From assembly GCF_013371215.1 (NCBI RefSeq), contig NZ_JABWMH010000002.1, forward strand, positions 496,001 to 560,000: a stretch of 64,000 nucleotides of DNA, read 5' to 3'. The DNA is from Parasphingorhabdus flavimaris. Its GTDB lineage: Bacteria > Pseudomonadota > Alphaproteobacteria > Sphingomonadales > Sphingomonadaceae. Under the pieces are notes generated by a model. That model ran no database searches and was not told the origin of the DNA. It was given only the letters and a program-made list of their open reading frames with translations. The position numbers and the translations under genes were made by a program. Of this stretch, positions 36,446-49,570 are shown piece after piece (position 1 is the first letter of the stretch; each line of letters starts with the position of its first letter).

Positions 36446-38182
36446 ATGTCCGATTCACAAGATATTTTCGCGGCTGGCGGTGTCGATGCACCCGAACAGC
36501 CCGCCCCCGGCGCGGCGCAACCCTATCGGGTGCTGGCGCGCAAATACAGGCCTTCGAAATTTTCCGAGCTGATCGGCCAGGACGCAATGGTCCAGACGCT
36601 GGCCAATGCGATCAAGCGCGACCGGCTTGCCCATGCGTTCCTGATGACCGGTGTCCGCGGAGTGGGCAAAACCTCCACCGCGCGTTTGATTGCAAAGGCG
36701 CTGAACTGCATCGGGGAAGACGGTCAGGGCGGTCCGACGATCGATCCCTGCGGTCAATGCGAACCGTGCCGCAGCATCGCCGAAGGCAGCTTTATCGACG
36801 TTATCGAGATGGATGCCGCCAGCCATACCGGTGTCGACGATGTTCGCGAGATCATCGAAGCGGTGCGCTATTCATCGGTTTCGGCCCGCTATAAGATCTA
36901 TATCATCGACGAAGTCCATATGCTGTCGAAAAACGCCTTCAACGCGTTGCTGAAGACGCTTGAAGAGCCGCCGCCGCACGTGAAGTTCATTTTCGCCACC
37001 ACCGAGGTCAACAAGGTTCCGATTACCGTTTTGTCCCGTTGCCAGCGTTTCGATCTCAAGCGGATCAGCGCCGAGCAACTGTCCGCACATTTCGGGATGA
37101 TCGTTGAAAAAGAGGGTGTGACCGCCGAGCAGGAAGCGCTCGATCTGATCGCACAAGCGGCGGAAGGGTCGGTCCGCGACGGTCTTTCTATCCTCGATCA
37201 GGCGATTGCTCACGCCGATATGGACGGCGACGGTCAGGTGAAAGCTGTCCAGATCCGGGATATGCTCGGTCTGTCGGACCGGAGCGCGGTCCGTCGGCTT
37301 TTCGCCAAATTGCTCGAAGGAGATTCGGCAGCGCTTCTCGATGCTATCTCCGAGCAATATAAAATCGGCGTCGAGCCCTTGTCGCTGATGAACGGCCTGC
37401 TCTCGCTGTCGCATCAGGTGACCCTGTTCAAGGTCGGCAGAGCCAGTGATCCGACATTGTCCGACAGCGCCAAGCAGCAATTTGCAGATTGGTCCGAACA
37501 GCTCTCCTATCCGGTCCTGCACCGGCTCTGGCAGTTGCTGCTCAAGGGTTATCAGGAAGTCCAGCAGGCGCATCTCCCCCGCGAAGCCTGCGAGATGGCG
37601 CTGTTGCGGGTGCTTTGTGCCGGCGATATGCCCGATCCGGGAAAGCTTGCGAAAATGCTGGAGCAAAACGGGTCCGTCACTGCGAGCACTGCGACTATGC
37701 AGGAGGCTGCGCCACCACCGCCACAGGCAGCACCTGTCGCACAGACGACGCCACTTGCTCCTGCTCCCGCGCCGACCGAGACGCCAGAGCCGCAAGCGGG
37801 CGCGCTGCCAAACGATTTTTCCGAGGTTGTCAAAGCCGTCGGGCGGGTCTCCGCTGTCCTGGAAAGCATTTTGATCGCCGACATGCGGCTGATATCGCTT
37901 GATGCTCCCAATGTCATCTATCAGCCAGTCCGTGCAATTGGTGATTCCGATATCCGGAAAATCACCGAAGCGTTGCGACAGGAAACCGGCCGGGACTGGA
38001 AATTTACCGAAGGGCAGGGCGAGGCGCAGCCCAGTCTTGTCGAAAGGGAACAGCAGATCAGAGACGCCGAGCGGCAGGCGATACTCGACGCCCCGCTGGT
38101 GAAAGCGGCTTTTGAAGCTTTTCCCGATGCCGTATTGCTGGAGGATGAAGATTCTCGCCCACAAGAGTCAAGGAGCGCATAG
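36446..38182 (+). CDS. dnaX: DNA polymerase III subunits gamma and tau
   Basis: This 578-residue clamp-loader ATPase has Walker A TGVRGVGKTSTAR, a four-Cys zinc module (LNCIGEDGQG then CGQCEPC) and Walker B IYIIDEVHMLSKNAF, then a lid and collar domain. After about residue 395 a Pro/Ala/Thr-rich linker leads to a C-terminal tau-like domain that should contact the polymerase. I saw no obvious poly-A slippage site for making a separate gamma product. It starts at ATG 36446 and ends 2 bases before ybaB, the conserved dnaX-ybaB pair (without recR, which here lies at 18.3 kb). Confidence 0.96.
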   Translation: MSDSQDIFAAGGVDAPEQPAPGAAQPYRVLARKYRPSKFSELIGQDAMVQTLANAIKRDRLAHAFLMTGVRGVGKTSTARLIAKALNCIGEDGQGGPTIDPCGQCEPCRSIAEGSFIDVIEMDAASHTGVDDVREIIEAVRYSSVSARYKIYIIDEVHMLSKNAFNALLKTLEEPPPHVKFIFATTEVNKVPITVLSRCQRFDLKRISAEQLSAHFGMIVEKEGVTAEQEALDLIAQAAEGSVRDGLSILDQAIAHADMDGDGQVKAVQIRDMLGLSDRSAVRRLFAKLLEGDSAALLDAISEQYKIGVEPLSLMNGLLSLSHQVTLFKVGRASDPTLSDSAKQQFADWSEQLSYPVLHRLWQLLLKGYQEVQQAHLPREACEMALLRVLCAGDMPDPGKLAKMLEQNGSVTASTATMQEAAPPPPQAAPVAQTTPLAPAPAPTETPEPQAGALPNDFSEVVKAVGRVSAVLESILIADMRLISLDAPNVIYQPVRAIGDSDIRKITEALRQETGRDWKFTEGQGEAQPSLVEREQQIRDAERQAILDAPLVKAAFEAFPDAVLLEDEDSRPQESRSA

Positions 38183-38184
38183 CT

Positions 38185-38520
38185 ATGAAGTCGATGGAAG
38201 AAATGATGAAAGCCGCGCAGGAAGCCGCGCAACAGGTCCAGACCCAGATGGAAGAGGCCCAGAAAAAGCTGGATAGCCTTGAAGTCGAAGGGCAGGCCGG
38301 TGGCGGACTGGTCAAGGTGAAAGCGACAGCAAAAGGCCGGATATTGTCGGTCTCGATCGACGACAGCCTAATGAAGGCCGATGAAAAACAGATGCTGGAA
38401 GATCTCGTCGCGGCCGCGTTCAACGATGCCCGCAACCGCGCCGACACGGTGAGCAGCGAGGAAATGGGCAAGATGACCAGCGGCATGCAGTTACCCCCAG
38501 GTTTTAAACTGCCTTTTTAG
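38185..38520 (+). CDS. ybaB: YbaB/EbfC nucleoid-associated protein
   Basis: This 111-residue DNA-binding protein has a Gln/Glu-rich N-terminal helix (MMKAAQEAAQQVQTQMEEAQ), then LVKVKATAKGRILSVSIDDSL and a C-terminal EEMGKMTSGMQLPPGF. The last is the family's Met/Gly/Leu-rich tail. It binds DNA as a tweezer-shaped dimer. It is directly downstream of dnaX and surely cotranscribed. Confidence 0.96.
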   Translation: MKSMEEMMKAAQEAAQQVQTQMEEAQKKLDSLEVEGQAGGGLVKVKATAKGRILSVSIDDSLMKADEKQMLEDLVAAAFNDARNRADTVSSEEMGKMTSGMQLPPGFKLPF

Positions 38521-38547
38521 CTCTGTTTGCCAATCGGTCGCATTGCG

Positions 38548-38575
38548 CTTGAAGTGTCTCTTGCAGCCACCATAT
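38548..38575 (+). promoter_or_regulatory. Predicted sigma-32 (heat-shock) promoter of lon
   Basis: The -35 element CTTGAAG (38548-38554) and -10 element CACCATAT (38568-38575) are separated by 13 bases. They match the RpoH consensus CTTGAAA-N11-16-CCCCATNT with two mismatches in total. The predicted transcription start near 38582 leaves a short leader before lon ATG 38619. Heat-shock control of lon is well known in proteobacteria. Confidence 0.75.
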
Positions 38576-38618
38576 AGTGGTCAGAAGCGCTGTTTCAGCG
38601 CAGTATGTTGGAGTAAAA

Positions 38619-41048
<2,430 letters not shown>

Positions 41049-41285
41049 AGACAATCACTTGCGAGTCGCTGCGACGAACCGAAGGCCGATTTTCGTGGTA
41101 AATTTATCGAAACAGGCGGCGCGTTGCTGCCTTGCGGGTCATTTACCATGTTTTGTCGTAAAAAATGGGGGTTTGGCGCAGAAAACAGCGGTTTTACTTT
41201 GACTCACTCGGATAATTTCGCATTACTGCTGCCAGACAAAGCTGCGATTCAAAGAATTGCCATCAGAGAAGGGGGGATACCCATA

Positions 41286-41558
41286 ATGAATAAACAGGAT
41301 CTTATCAGTAATGTTGCAGACCACAGCGGTCTCAGCAAGAGCGACGCCGGTAAAGCGGTAGACGCAGTATTCGAATCCATCACCAGCGCATTGTCCAGCG
41401 GCGGCGAAGTTCGTCTCGTTGGCTTCGGTACGTTCTCGACTTCAAAGCGCAAAGCTTCAACCGGCCGCAACCCGCGCACCGGCGAACCAATGCAAATTCC
41501 AGCATCGACACAAGCAAAATTCAAAGCCGGCAAGGGCTTGAAAGACGCCGTCAACTAA
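41286..41558 (+). CDS. hup: DNA-binding protein HU
   Basis: This 90-residue nucleoid protein has the helical dimer domain (MNKQDLISNVADHSGLSKSDAGKAV), VRLVGFGTFSTSKRKAS, and the DNA-intercalating arm GRNPRTGEPMQIPAS with the conserved Pro. The start is ATG 41286, preceded by a strong purine run GAAGGGGGGAT (41269-41279). The 237 bases after lon are non-coding and probably contain its promoter. Two terminators follow. Confidence 0.97.
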   Translation: MNKQDLISNVADHSGLSKSDAGKAVDAVFESITSALSSGGEVRLVGFGTFSTSKRKASTGRNPRTGEPMQIPASTQAKFKAGKGLKDAVN

Positions 41559-41570
41559 TAGACTAAACCG

Positions 41571-41598
41571 GGGAGCAGAGTTTCGCTCCCTATTTTTT
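41571..41598 (+). terminator. Rho-independent terminator 1 after hup
   Basis: Stem GGGAGC (41571-41576) pairs with GCTCCC (41585-41590) around an 8-base loop and is followed by TATTTTTT. It lies 12 bases after the HU stop. Confidence 0.85.
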
Positions 41599-41620
41599 CG
41601 CACTTTGTTCTGGAAAACAG

Positions 41621-41651
41621 GGCGGGACCTCGAAAAGAGGCCCGCCTTTTT
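41621..41651 (+). terminator. Rho-independent terminator 2 after hup
   Basis: GGCGGG-A-CCTC (41621-41631) pairs with GAGG-CCCGCC (41637-41646) around a 5-base GAAAA loop with one bulged A, then TTTTT. A backup to terminator 1, fitting a strongly expressed gene. Confidence 0.83.
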
Positions 41652-41810
41652 CTATGGGCACCGGTTTAAATTGTCATGATTATTGTCCCGCGATCAACCG
41701 AGGTGACTTCGGTGACTGTTCTGCGAGCAATATCTGGTGACGAGCGCCCGCGTCTGGGCTGGAGACTTTTCCGGAAACCATCCGCCGGATGGCTTGTCTA
41801 AAGGGAAAAA

Positions 41811-41886
<76 letters not shown>

Positions 41887-41939
41887 ACTAGAGGGGCTAT
41901 ATAGGGCCGAATGGATAGAACACAAGCGGTGTTATCAAA

Positions 41940-43052
41940 TCACTCGAATGCGCCGCCCTGGCGACCGGGATGACGGTCGATCGACATCAATATTCCGACG
42001 CAGATCATGATCGTCATCATCGACGAACCGCCGTGGCTGAGGAAGGGCAGGGGAATGCCGACGACCGGTGCCAGGCCCATCACCATCATCAGGTTGATCG
42101 CGACGTAAAAGAAGATGGTTACCGTCAGTCCCGCTGCGGTCAGCTGGGAAAAGCGGGTCTTCGCCTTCATCGCGACGCCCAGCCCCCAGCGGAACAGCAG
42201 GAAGAAGCAGAATAGTACCACGACGCCCCCCATCAGGCCCCATTCCTCGGCCATGGTGGCAAAGACGAAGTCGGTGTGTCCCTCGGGCAGATAATCGAGG
42301 TGGCTCTGGGTGCCGTTCAGAAAGCCTTTGCCGAACAGGCCGCCGGAGCCGATCGCGATTTTCGACTGGCTGATATGATAGCCCGATCCCAGCGGATCAT
42401 TTTCCGGGTTGAGAAATGTTGTCACGCGCCGCTGCTGATAATCCTCGAGCGCGAAGAAATAGGCTATCGGCGCCAATACCGCCACCGCAGCACCGCCGCC
42501 GATGAACAGGCGCAGGGGCAGTCCTGCGAGAAACGCGACCGTCAGCGCGCCGACGAATACCGTGATCGTGGTGCCGAGATCGGGCTGCAGCAGAATGAGG
42601 GCACAGGGCAAGGCCAGCAACGCGAAAAGCGGCCAGATCGCGCCCCAGGTCCGGATCTGGCTGGGGGGCAGGAGATCATAGAAGCGGGCAACCGCCAGGA
42701 TGATCGCGACCTTCATCAGTTCCGATGGCTGGATCCGGATGAAACCGAGGTTGAGCCAGCGCTGGCTACCGCCACCGACCGCGCCGAGCAGTTCGACGCC
42801 AACGAGCATGATCACAATGACGATATAGGTCGGGAAGGCCATGGTCTTCCAGAATGATTCCTTGAACCGGGACATCACCACTGCCATCGCCAGGAAAACG
42901 CCGAAACGGCCCATGTGCAGGCCGGCCCACGGGGACACACTGCCGCCCGCCGCCGAGTAGAGGACGACAAAGCCAAAGCTGGCCATGACGAAAAGAAGCA
43001 GGATGGTCTTCCACGGAAGCTGCGCAATCGGCGCTGGGATGAAATCACTCAA
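41940..43052 (-). CDS. rodA: Peptidoglycan glycosyltransferase RodA
   Basis: This 370-residue SEDS-family membrane enzyme polymerises glycan strands during cell elongation. It has about ten membrane helices, the conserved segments SGYHISQSKIAIGSGGLFGKGFLNGTQ and PEGHTDFVFATMAEEWG with the catalytic Glu/Asp region, and VVGIPLPFLSHGGSSM near the C-terminus. It is the last gene of the leftward mreBCD-mrdA-rodA cluster and begins 3 bases after the PBP2 stop. Confidence 0.97.
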   Translation of the reverse strand: MSDFIPAPIAQLPWKTILLLFVMASFGFVVLYSAAGGSVSPWAGLHMGRFGVFLAMAVVMSRFKESFWKTMAFPTYIVIVIMLVGVELLGAVGGGSQRWLNLGFIRIQPSELMKVAIILAVARFYDLLPPSQIRTWGAIWPLFALLALPCALILLQPDLGTTITVFVGALTVAFLAGLPLRLFIGGGAAVAVLAPIAYFFALEDYQQRRVTTFLNPENDPLGSGYHISQSKIAIGSGGLFGKGFLNGTQSHLDYLPEGHTDFVFATMAEEWGLMGGVVVLFCFFLLFRWGLGVAMKAKTRFSQLTAAGLTVTIFFYVAINLMMVMGLAPVVGIPLPFLSHGGSSMMTIMICVGILMSIDRHPGRQGGAFE

Positions 43053-43055
43053 CGT

Positions 43056-45020
43056 CTAATCTCCGCCGCCGGTTTCGGCGGCGTCGGAAGCTGCTGGTGG
43101 GGGAGGGGCCGTCCCTTCGGCAATCGCCTTCTCCAGCTGCTTCTTGCTCCGATAGGCGGCCATTTTTGTGTCCATGCGTTCCTGGATCGTGCCGCCCCAG
43201 GATTTTTCGAGACCGGTCAGGACATCCATCGCCTTTTCACGGTCGTAGAGAAAGGTCAAAACGTCCCGTGCGACCGGATAGGCGGCACCGGAGCCGCCGC
43301 CATGTTCGATCACGACCGCGGCCGCATAGCGGGGATTGTCGTAGGGAGCGAAACAGACGAACAGGCCGTGATCGCGATATTTCCACGCCACATCATTGCC
43401 ACCGCGGCCATAGTCGAGATTGACGACCTGAGCGGTACCGGTCTTGCCGGCCATTTTTACATTTTCGAGCGGCAGCCGGGCCCGTCCGGCAGTGCCCGGC
43501 CCGTTGACCACATCACTCATCGCCTCGTGAACGTATAGAAGATGTTCCGGATCGATGTTCAGTGTTTCCATCACCGGTTTCTTCTGGTTCATGATCAGAC
43601 GCGGGATCACGTTTTTTCCGGTCGCTATCCGCGCCGACATGACCGCCAGCTGGGTCGGATTGACCAGCATATATCCCTGACCGATCGTGGTGTTGACCGT
43701 GTCATAGGCCTGCCATTCGCGATCATATTTCTTGCGCAGCCACGCCGGGTCGGGAACCGTGCCGTAAAACTGGCTCGGGACGGGTATCGGATATTTTTGT
43801 CCCAGCCCCAGCCGGTTGGCCATCAGGGCGATCGGGTTGATCCCGATTTTCTGGGCAAAATGATAAAAATAGACGTCGCAGCTCTGGTAAATGCCCTTCG
43901 CCATATCGACACGACCGTGGCCGCCGCGTTTCCAGCAGCGAAAGCGCCGGTTTCCGACCTGCAGGCCGCCATTGCAGTTGACGCTCTCGTCAGGGCTCAG
44001 TCCGGCCTCCAGAAACGCAAGAGCGACCATCGGCTTGACGGTCGATCCTGGCGGGAACAGGCTCTTGAGAGACTTGTCGAGCAGCGGCACATGATCGTCC
44101 TCGCGCAGCATGCCATATTCGGTAACACCGATACCGTCGGAGAAGCTATTCGGATCAAAGGACGGCATCGAGGTCATCGTCAGGATGTCGCCGCTCTCGC
44201 AGTCCATGACGACGACCGATCCGGACTGGGTTCCCAGCCGGCGGGCGGCATATTCCTGCAGGTCGATATCGAGGGTCAGCTGCATTGCCTTGCCCGGAAC
44301 ATCCGCGCGTGTGCGCAGTTCCCTGACAATCTTGCCGCGTGCGGTTACCTCCACCCGCTTGGCGCCGGGTTTGCCCTGGAGGCGGTCTTCGAAGATTTTC
44401 TCGAGCCCGTCCTTGCCGATTTTATAGCCGGGCGTGATCAATATGGGATCGGGCTTTTCCTTATATTCTTCAGCCGAAGCGGTGCCGACATAGCCGACCA
44501 GATGGCCAATGGCCGGACCGCTCGGATAATTGCGCGAGAAGCCCTGACGCGGCGATACGCCGGGCAGATCGGGCAATCTGACGCTGACCGCGGCATAGGC
44601 TTCCCAGTCCAGTCCGGTCGCAACCTGAACCGGCTGAAAGCTGCTGGCCTGCTCGAGTTCGCGGTTGATCCGTTCGAGATCTTCCGCGTCAAGCGCGAGC
44701 AGTTCGGCCAGGGTGGCGACGGTCTTTTTCTTGTCGCGCAACCGGTCGGGGATGATGTCGACGCGAAAGTCTGTCTTGTTATTGGCAATCGGTTTGCCAT
44801 TGCGATCGATCAGCCAGCCGCGCCGTGGCGGGACCAGGGTGAGATTGACGCGGTTGCTCTCCGACAAAAGCTTGTAACGCTCGTTCTCGGCAACCGAGAT
44901 ATAGGCCATGCGGCCTGCGAGCAACACGCCAACGCCAATCTGCAGCCCGCCGACGACAGTCGCGCGTCGGGAGAAAGTGAGCGTCTGCATCGCGCTGCTG
45001 ATGGTCTTGGCCGACTTCAT
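43056..45020 (-). CDS. mrdA: Penicillin-binding protein 2
   Basis: This 654-residue transpeptidase partners with RodA. An N-terminal membrane helix (VVGGLQIGVGVLLAGRMAYIS) is followed by the non-catalytic PBP dimer domain (GFSRNYPSGPAIGHLVGYVG) and the transpeptidase domain. Active-site motifs are SxxK in FPPGSTVKPM, SxN-like SCD in GIYQSCDVYFYHF, and KTGTAQV. The C-terminal end is a short basic then Pro/Ala/Gly-rich tail. It overlaps mreD by four bases. Confidence 0.97.
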   Translation of the reverse strand: MKSAKTISSAMQTLTFSRRATVVGGLQIGVGVLLAGRMAYISVAENERYKLLSESNRVNLTLVPPRRGWLIDRNGKPIANNKTDFRVDIIPDRLRDKKKTVATLAELLALDAEDLERINRELEQASSFQPVQVATGLDWEAYAAVSVRLPDLPGVSPRQGFSRNYPSGPAIGHLVGYVGTASAEEYKEKPDPILITPGYKIGKDGLEKIFEDRLQGKPGAKRVEVTARGKIVRELRTRADVPGKAMQLTLDIDLQEYAARRLGTQSGSVVVMDCESGDILTMTSMPSFDPNSFSDGIGVTEYGMLREDDHVPLLDKSLKSLFPPGSTVKPMVALAFLEAGLSPDESVNCNGGLQVGNRRFRCWKRGGHGRVDMAKGIYQSCDVYFYHFAQKIGINPIALMANRLGLGQKYPIPVPSQFYGTVPDPAWLRKKYDREWQAYDTVNTTIGQGYMLVNPTQLAVMSARIATGKNVIPRLIMNQKKPVMETLNIDPEHLLYVHEAMSDVVNGPGTAGRARLPLENVKMAGKTGTAQVVNLDYGRGGNDVAWKYRDHGLFVCFAPYDNPRYAAAVVIEHGGGSGAAYPVARDVLTFLYDREKAMDVLTGLEKSWGGTIQERMDTKMAAYRSKKQLEKAIAEGTAPPPPAASDAAETGGGD

Positions 45021-45532
45021 GACGCCACCCGCCAGTTATCGATCGCGCCGATCAGCCGGGCAAGGAACGGATAGAGCAGGATCGACAGCAGAATCTGGGG
45101 CAAAAGCAGATCAAGCCGCAATATATTGGATTGAAAATCGACGATCAGCATACCGCCTATTAGCACAAAAATGATCGCAACGGAGGCGATAAGCCAATCC
45201 TGCCAGTAATCGCGGCTTACCGCCTTGCGATCGATTGCCTCGAGCAGGATGAAAACGACCGACCACAGAAACACGGCGCTGCCAAACGGCTGTCCGCTGA
45301 AGATATCGTCGACCAGACCCAGCGGAAAACCGGCCCATACCGGCCAGTATCCCGGACGGATAAGCCGCCAGGCCAATATCACCAGCAGCCCCAGCGGGGG
45401 CAGTATCGGATAATCGGTAATGATGGGCAGGGCGGTGATCATCGAAGCAATGACGACGGTCACCGGCGGTATCAGTTTTATGCGCAACTGGGACGGCTGC
45501 CTGCCAATTCTGGATTGACGCGATCTGGGCAC
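45017..45532 (-). CDS. mreD: Rod shape-determining protein MreD
   Basis: This 171-residue inner-membrane protein has five or six hydrophobic helices. Characteristic segments are PPLGLLVILAWRLIRPGYWPVWAGFPLGLVDD and FGSAVFLWSVVFILLEAIDRK. It links MreC to the PBP2/RodA complex. It overlaps mreC by one base and mrdA by four, so translation is coupled. Confidence 0.95.
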   Translation of the reverse strand: MPRSRQSRIGRQPSQLRIKLIPPVTVVIASMITALPIITDYPILPPLGLLVILAWRLIRPGYWPVWAGFPLGLVDDIFSGQPFGSAVFLWSVVFILLEAIDRKAVSRDYWQDWLIASVAIIFVLIGGMLIVDFQSNILRLDLLLPQILLSILLYPFLARLIGAIDNWRVAS

Positions 45533-46434
45533 TATTCGTCCGTTTCCTCTTCCGCGCCGATCACAGCATCCCTGTCAATCTGACGCACGGTTTCAGCCTG
45601 GAAAATCGGTTGGACAATGGCGTGGCTGACCTTGGCAGGATTGGCCAGAACCCGGCCTATCGCTCCGGTTTCAGTCTTGCGAATGACGACCGCCACGGGA
45701 ATGCCCGGACTATAGAGCCCGCCGCTGCCCGAGGTGATCAGAAGGTCGCCGCCCTTGAACGGATTGGTGCCGATATTGATCGGTTGAATGTCGACCGTGC
45801 CATCCCCGCGCCCGGTGGCAAAGGCGGGCAGGCTGTCGCTGGCCCGCTGCACCGGAGTCACATTTTTTCCGTCGGAGACCAGCAGGACGCGCGCGGTGGT
45901 CGGTCCGGTTTCCAATATCCGGCCGACCAGCCCTTCGGGCGAGCGGACCGGCTGACCGATTTCAAGCCCGCTGGAGCTGCCGACACCCAGGGTCGCGATC
46001 CGGCGCGAACTGGACGCGGTCGAACTGATCAGACGGGCCATGGCGATAGAATCGGGAACTTCCTCGTCGAGCTTCAACAGTCTCTTGAGGCGTTCATTCT
46101 CCTGTCGGAGTGCGCGGGCTTCCAGGATTTCTATCCGATTCTGCTCGACTTCCCGTTGCAATGCCGCATTTTTCGATGCCGCGTTGAAATAGGCAGAAAT
46201 CTCGCCGCCGGCGCTGCCTGTGGCACCGCCGATATTGGAGAGGGTTCTGCTGACCGGAGCCATTGTTTCTGCGCCAATCGTGCGAAGGGCGGAAAAGCCT
46301 AAAGGATCGATGAAAGAGACGAGCAAAAGGAGCAGACCAATGATCGCTCCCGAAATGCCCAGTAAATAGCTAGCGAAAATGCTGTATTGCGCCCGCTTGG
46401 AAAATCCTGGACGCCGGTTTGTTGGCGGCGCCAT
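45532..46434 (-). CDS. mreC: Rod shape-determining protein MreC
   Basis: This 300-residue protein has an N-terminal membrane helix (GISGAIIGLLLLLVSFIDPLG) and a coiled coil near residues 78-115 (NAALQREVEQNRIEILEARALRQEN). A periplasmic double beta-barrel follows, with GLVGRILETGPTTARVLLVSD and GDLLITSGSGGLYSPGIPV. It organises the elongation machinery with MreB and MreD. It lies 48 bases after mreB. Confidence 0.96.
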   Translation of the reverse strand: MAPPTNRRPGFSKRAQYSIFASYLLGISGAIIGLLLLLVSFIDPLGFSALRTIGAETMAPVSRTLSNIGGATGSAGGEISAYFNAASKNAALQREVEQNRIEILEARALRQENERLKRLLKLDEEVPDSIAMARLISSTASSSRRIATLGVGSSSGLEIGQPVRSPEGLVGRILETGPTTARVLLVSDGKNVTPVQRASDSLPAFATGRGDGTVDIQPINIGTNPFKGGDLLITSGSGGLYSPGIPVAVVIRKTETGAIGRVLANPAKVSHAIVQPIFQAETVRQIDRDAVIGAEEETDE

Positions 46435-46482
46435 ATTGATCTATCCTTTCATTTCCAATCGTTGTTTCATCATTGTTCGGGC

Positions 46483-47538
<1,056 letters not shown>

Positions 47539-47670
47539 TTATCTTCGCAGGCCAGCTGCACCAATTGGACAACGCTCTGGTTAAGCTGGACGGCTCATGA
47601 AATTAACCATGACATTCGTCCAGAAAATCAGGGGTCGCTTGGCAAGGTCGCTTGGGCTAGGAACGACAAT

Positions 47671-49476
47671 ATGTCAATAAGAAGACTTCCAAATAGCCTG
47701 ATAAATCGGATAGCTGCCGGGGAGGTGGTCGAGCGCCCTGCCAGTGCCCTGAAAGAGCTGGTCGAAAATGCGATCGACGCCGGTGCCAGCCAGATCAACA
47801 TCCGTCTCGATCAGGGCGGACTCGACCTGGTCCAGGTCTCCGACAATGGTTGCGGGATGGGCCGTGACGATATCGTGCTGGCGCTGGAACGTCACGCGAC
47901 GTCGAAATTGCCGGACGAAGCGATCGAGCTGGTGACCACAATGGGTTTTCGCGGGGAAGCCCTTCCTTCGATCGCCAGTGTTTCGCGGATGACGATCGAA
48001 AGCCGCATGGCTGGCGAAGATGGTTGGTCGCGGGTCATTGACCATGGCGAGCTGGCCCACGAGGGGCCGACTGCAATCCCGCCGGGTACGAAGGTGCGGG
48101 TCGAACAGCTTTTCGGCAATGTTCCGGCCCGGCGCAAATTTCTCCGCAGCGCGCGCAGCGAATATGCCGCCTGTACCGACATTGTCCGGCGACTGGCGAT
48201 GGCGCGACCCGATATCGGGTTCACGCTGGAGCATCAGGGGCGAAAGGCAATTGCGGTCCAGGGCGGCGAATCGGGTCCAGAACGGGTCGCCGCGCTGACC
48301 AGCCGCGATCTCCGCGCCAATAGTGTCGGAGTCGATCTCCAGCGGGAAGAGATTCGCCTGACCGGCGTCGCGGGCCTACCGACCTATAACCGCGGCGTTG
48401 CCGATCACCAGTTTCTGTTCGTCAATGGTCGCCCGGTCAAGGACCGGTTGCTCGTCGGGGCGGTGCGCGGCGCCTATGCCGAAATGCTGGCGCGGGATCG
48501 TCACCCGGTGGTCGCATTGTTCATCGAAATGCCGCCGGAACTGGTCGACGTGAACGTCCATCCGGCAAAAACCGAAGTGCGTTTTCGCGAACCGGCGATG
48601 ATCCGCGGGATGATCGTCAGCGGGTTGCGCAAGGCGCTGGACGAAGGCGGGTTCCGGGCGGTCCAGCGACCGGCGGAATCGGCGCTGTCCAATTGGCAGC
48701 GGGAACCGGCTGCTCCGGATCCCCAGGGCAGTATCTTTGCGACCCAGGGGCGGTCCAATATCGCACAACAGCCCTATCCTTCGGCACAGATGCACGAAGG
48801 GGGCAGCGCTTTTTCCGGCTTTGACCGGCAAGAGGATCTGGCGCCGCTGATGGGCAAGGCGGAAGAGGCTTCCGCACCGGTGCCCGATGGAGCCCGCCAT
48901 CCGCTCGGGATCGCCCGCGGGCAGGTCGCCAAAACCTATATCGTAGCCGAGGCCGAAGACGGTCTGGTGATCGTTGATCAGCATGCGGCGCACGAGCGGC
49001 TCGTGCTCGAACGGATGCGCAAGGCGGTCGAGGGTGGCACCGTGGCGTCCCAGGCGCTTCTGATGGCCGAAGTCGTCGAACTGGATGAAAATGCCTGCGA
49101 CCGGCTCGAGGCGCGGGCGGCGGAATTGTCGGATTTCGGTCTGGAGCTGGAACGGTTCGGACCGAGCGCAATGCTGGTGCGGGCGACGCCGGCTATGCTC
49201 GGCTCCGGCGACGTGAAATCCCTGGTCACCGACCTTGCAGACGAGCTCGTTGCATATGACGAAGCGCTGAGCCTCAAGGAGCGGGTCGATCATGTCGCAT
49301 CGACGATGGCCTGCCACGGTTCGGTAAGGGCAGGGCGGGTGCTCAATGTCGCCGAGATGAATGCGCTACTCCGCGAAATGGAAGTGACGCCGCATAGCGG
49401 CCAGTGCAATCACGGTCGCCCGACCTGGGTAAAGCTGGCGCTCGAGGATGTGGAGAAATTATTCGGCCGCAAGTGA
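47671..49476 (+). CDS. mutL: DNA mismatch repair protein MutL, endonuclease type
   Basis: This 601-residue GHKL ATPase has LVENAIDAGASQI, DNGCGM and GFRGEALPSIASVS in the N-terminal domain. A Pro/Gln-rich linker of about 100 residues follows, then the C-terminal dimer domain. The latter contains DQHAAHERLVLE, matching the DQHA-x2-E-x4-E endonuclease motif of MutL from bacteria without MutH, and CNHGRPTW. Nicking activity is therefore expected. The start is ATG 47671; the frame stays open far upstream (to 46387), but that part runs antisense through mreB. An imperfect hairpin without a T tract follows the stop. Confidence 0.96.
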   Translation: MSIRRLPNSLINRIAAGEVVERPASALKELVENAIDAGASQINIRLDQGGLDLVQVSDNGCGMGRDDIVLALERHATSKLPDEAIELVTTMGFRGEALPSIASVSRMTIESRMAGEDGWSRVIDHGELAHEGPTAIPPGTKVRVEQLFGNVPARRKFLRSARSEYAACTDIVRRLAMARPDIGFTLEHQGRKAIAVQGGESGPERVAALTSRDLRANSVGVDLQREEIRLTGVAGLPTYNRGVADHQFLFVNGRPVKDRLLVGAVRGAYAEMLARDRHPVVALFIEMPPELVDVNVHPAKTEVRFREPAMIRGMIVSGLRKALDEGGFRAVQRPAESALSNWQREPAAPDPQGSIFATQGRSNIAQQPYPSAQMHEGGSAFSGFDRQEDLAPLMGKAEEASAPVPDGARHPLGIARGQVAKTYIVAEAEDGLVIVDQHAAHERLVLERMRKAVEGGTVASQALLMAEVVELDENACDRLEARAAELSDFGLELERFGPSAMLVRATPAMLGSGDVKSLVTDLADELVAYDEALSLKERVDHVASTMACHGSVRAGRVLNVAEMNALLREMEVTPHSGQCNHGRPTWVKLALEDVEKLFGRK

Positions 49477-49570
49477 TCCATTGTCGCCATGACAACGGAT
49501 CGTGATAGCGGTCACTGTCCGATTTGCCTGATGCCGTAAGCCGCTGGCTGGAATGAAACGGGAGTCCGCC

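Noticed and set aside
41124-41285. N-terminal extension of HU
   Set aside because: HU proteins begin at MNKQDLI; the upstream frame has no family match and overlaps the expected promoter region.
49476-49500. Hairpin after mutL as a terminator
   Set aside because: ATCC-A-TTGTC pairs with GACAA-C-GGAT around five bases, but one pair is mismatched and no T tract follows, so intrinsic termination is not supported.
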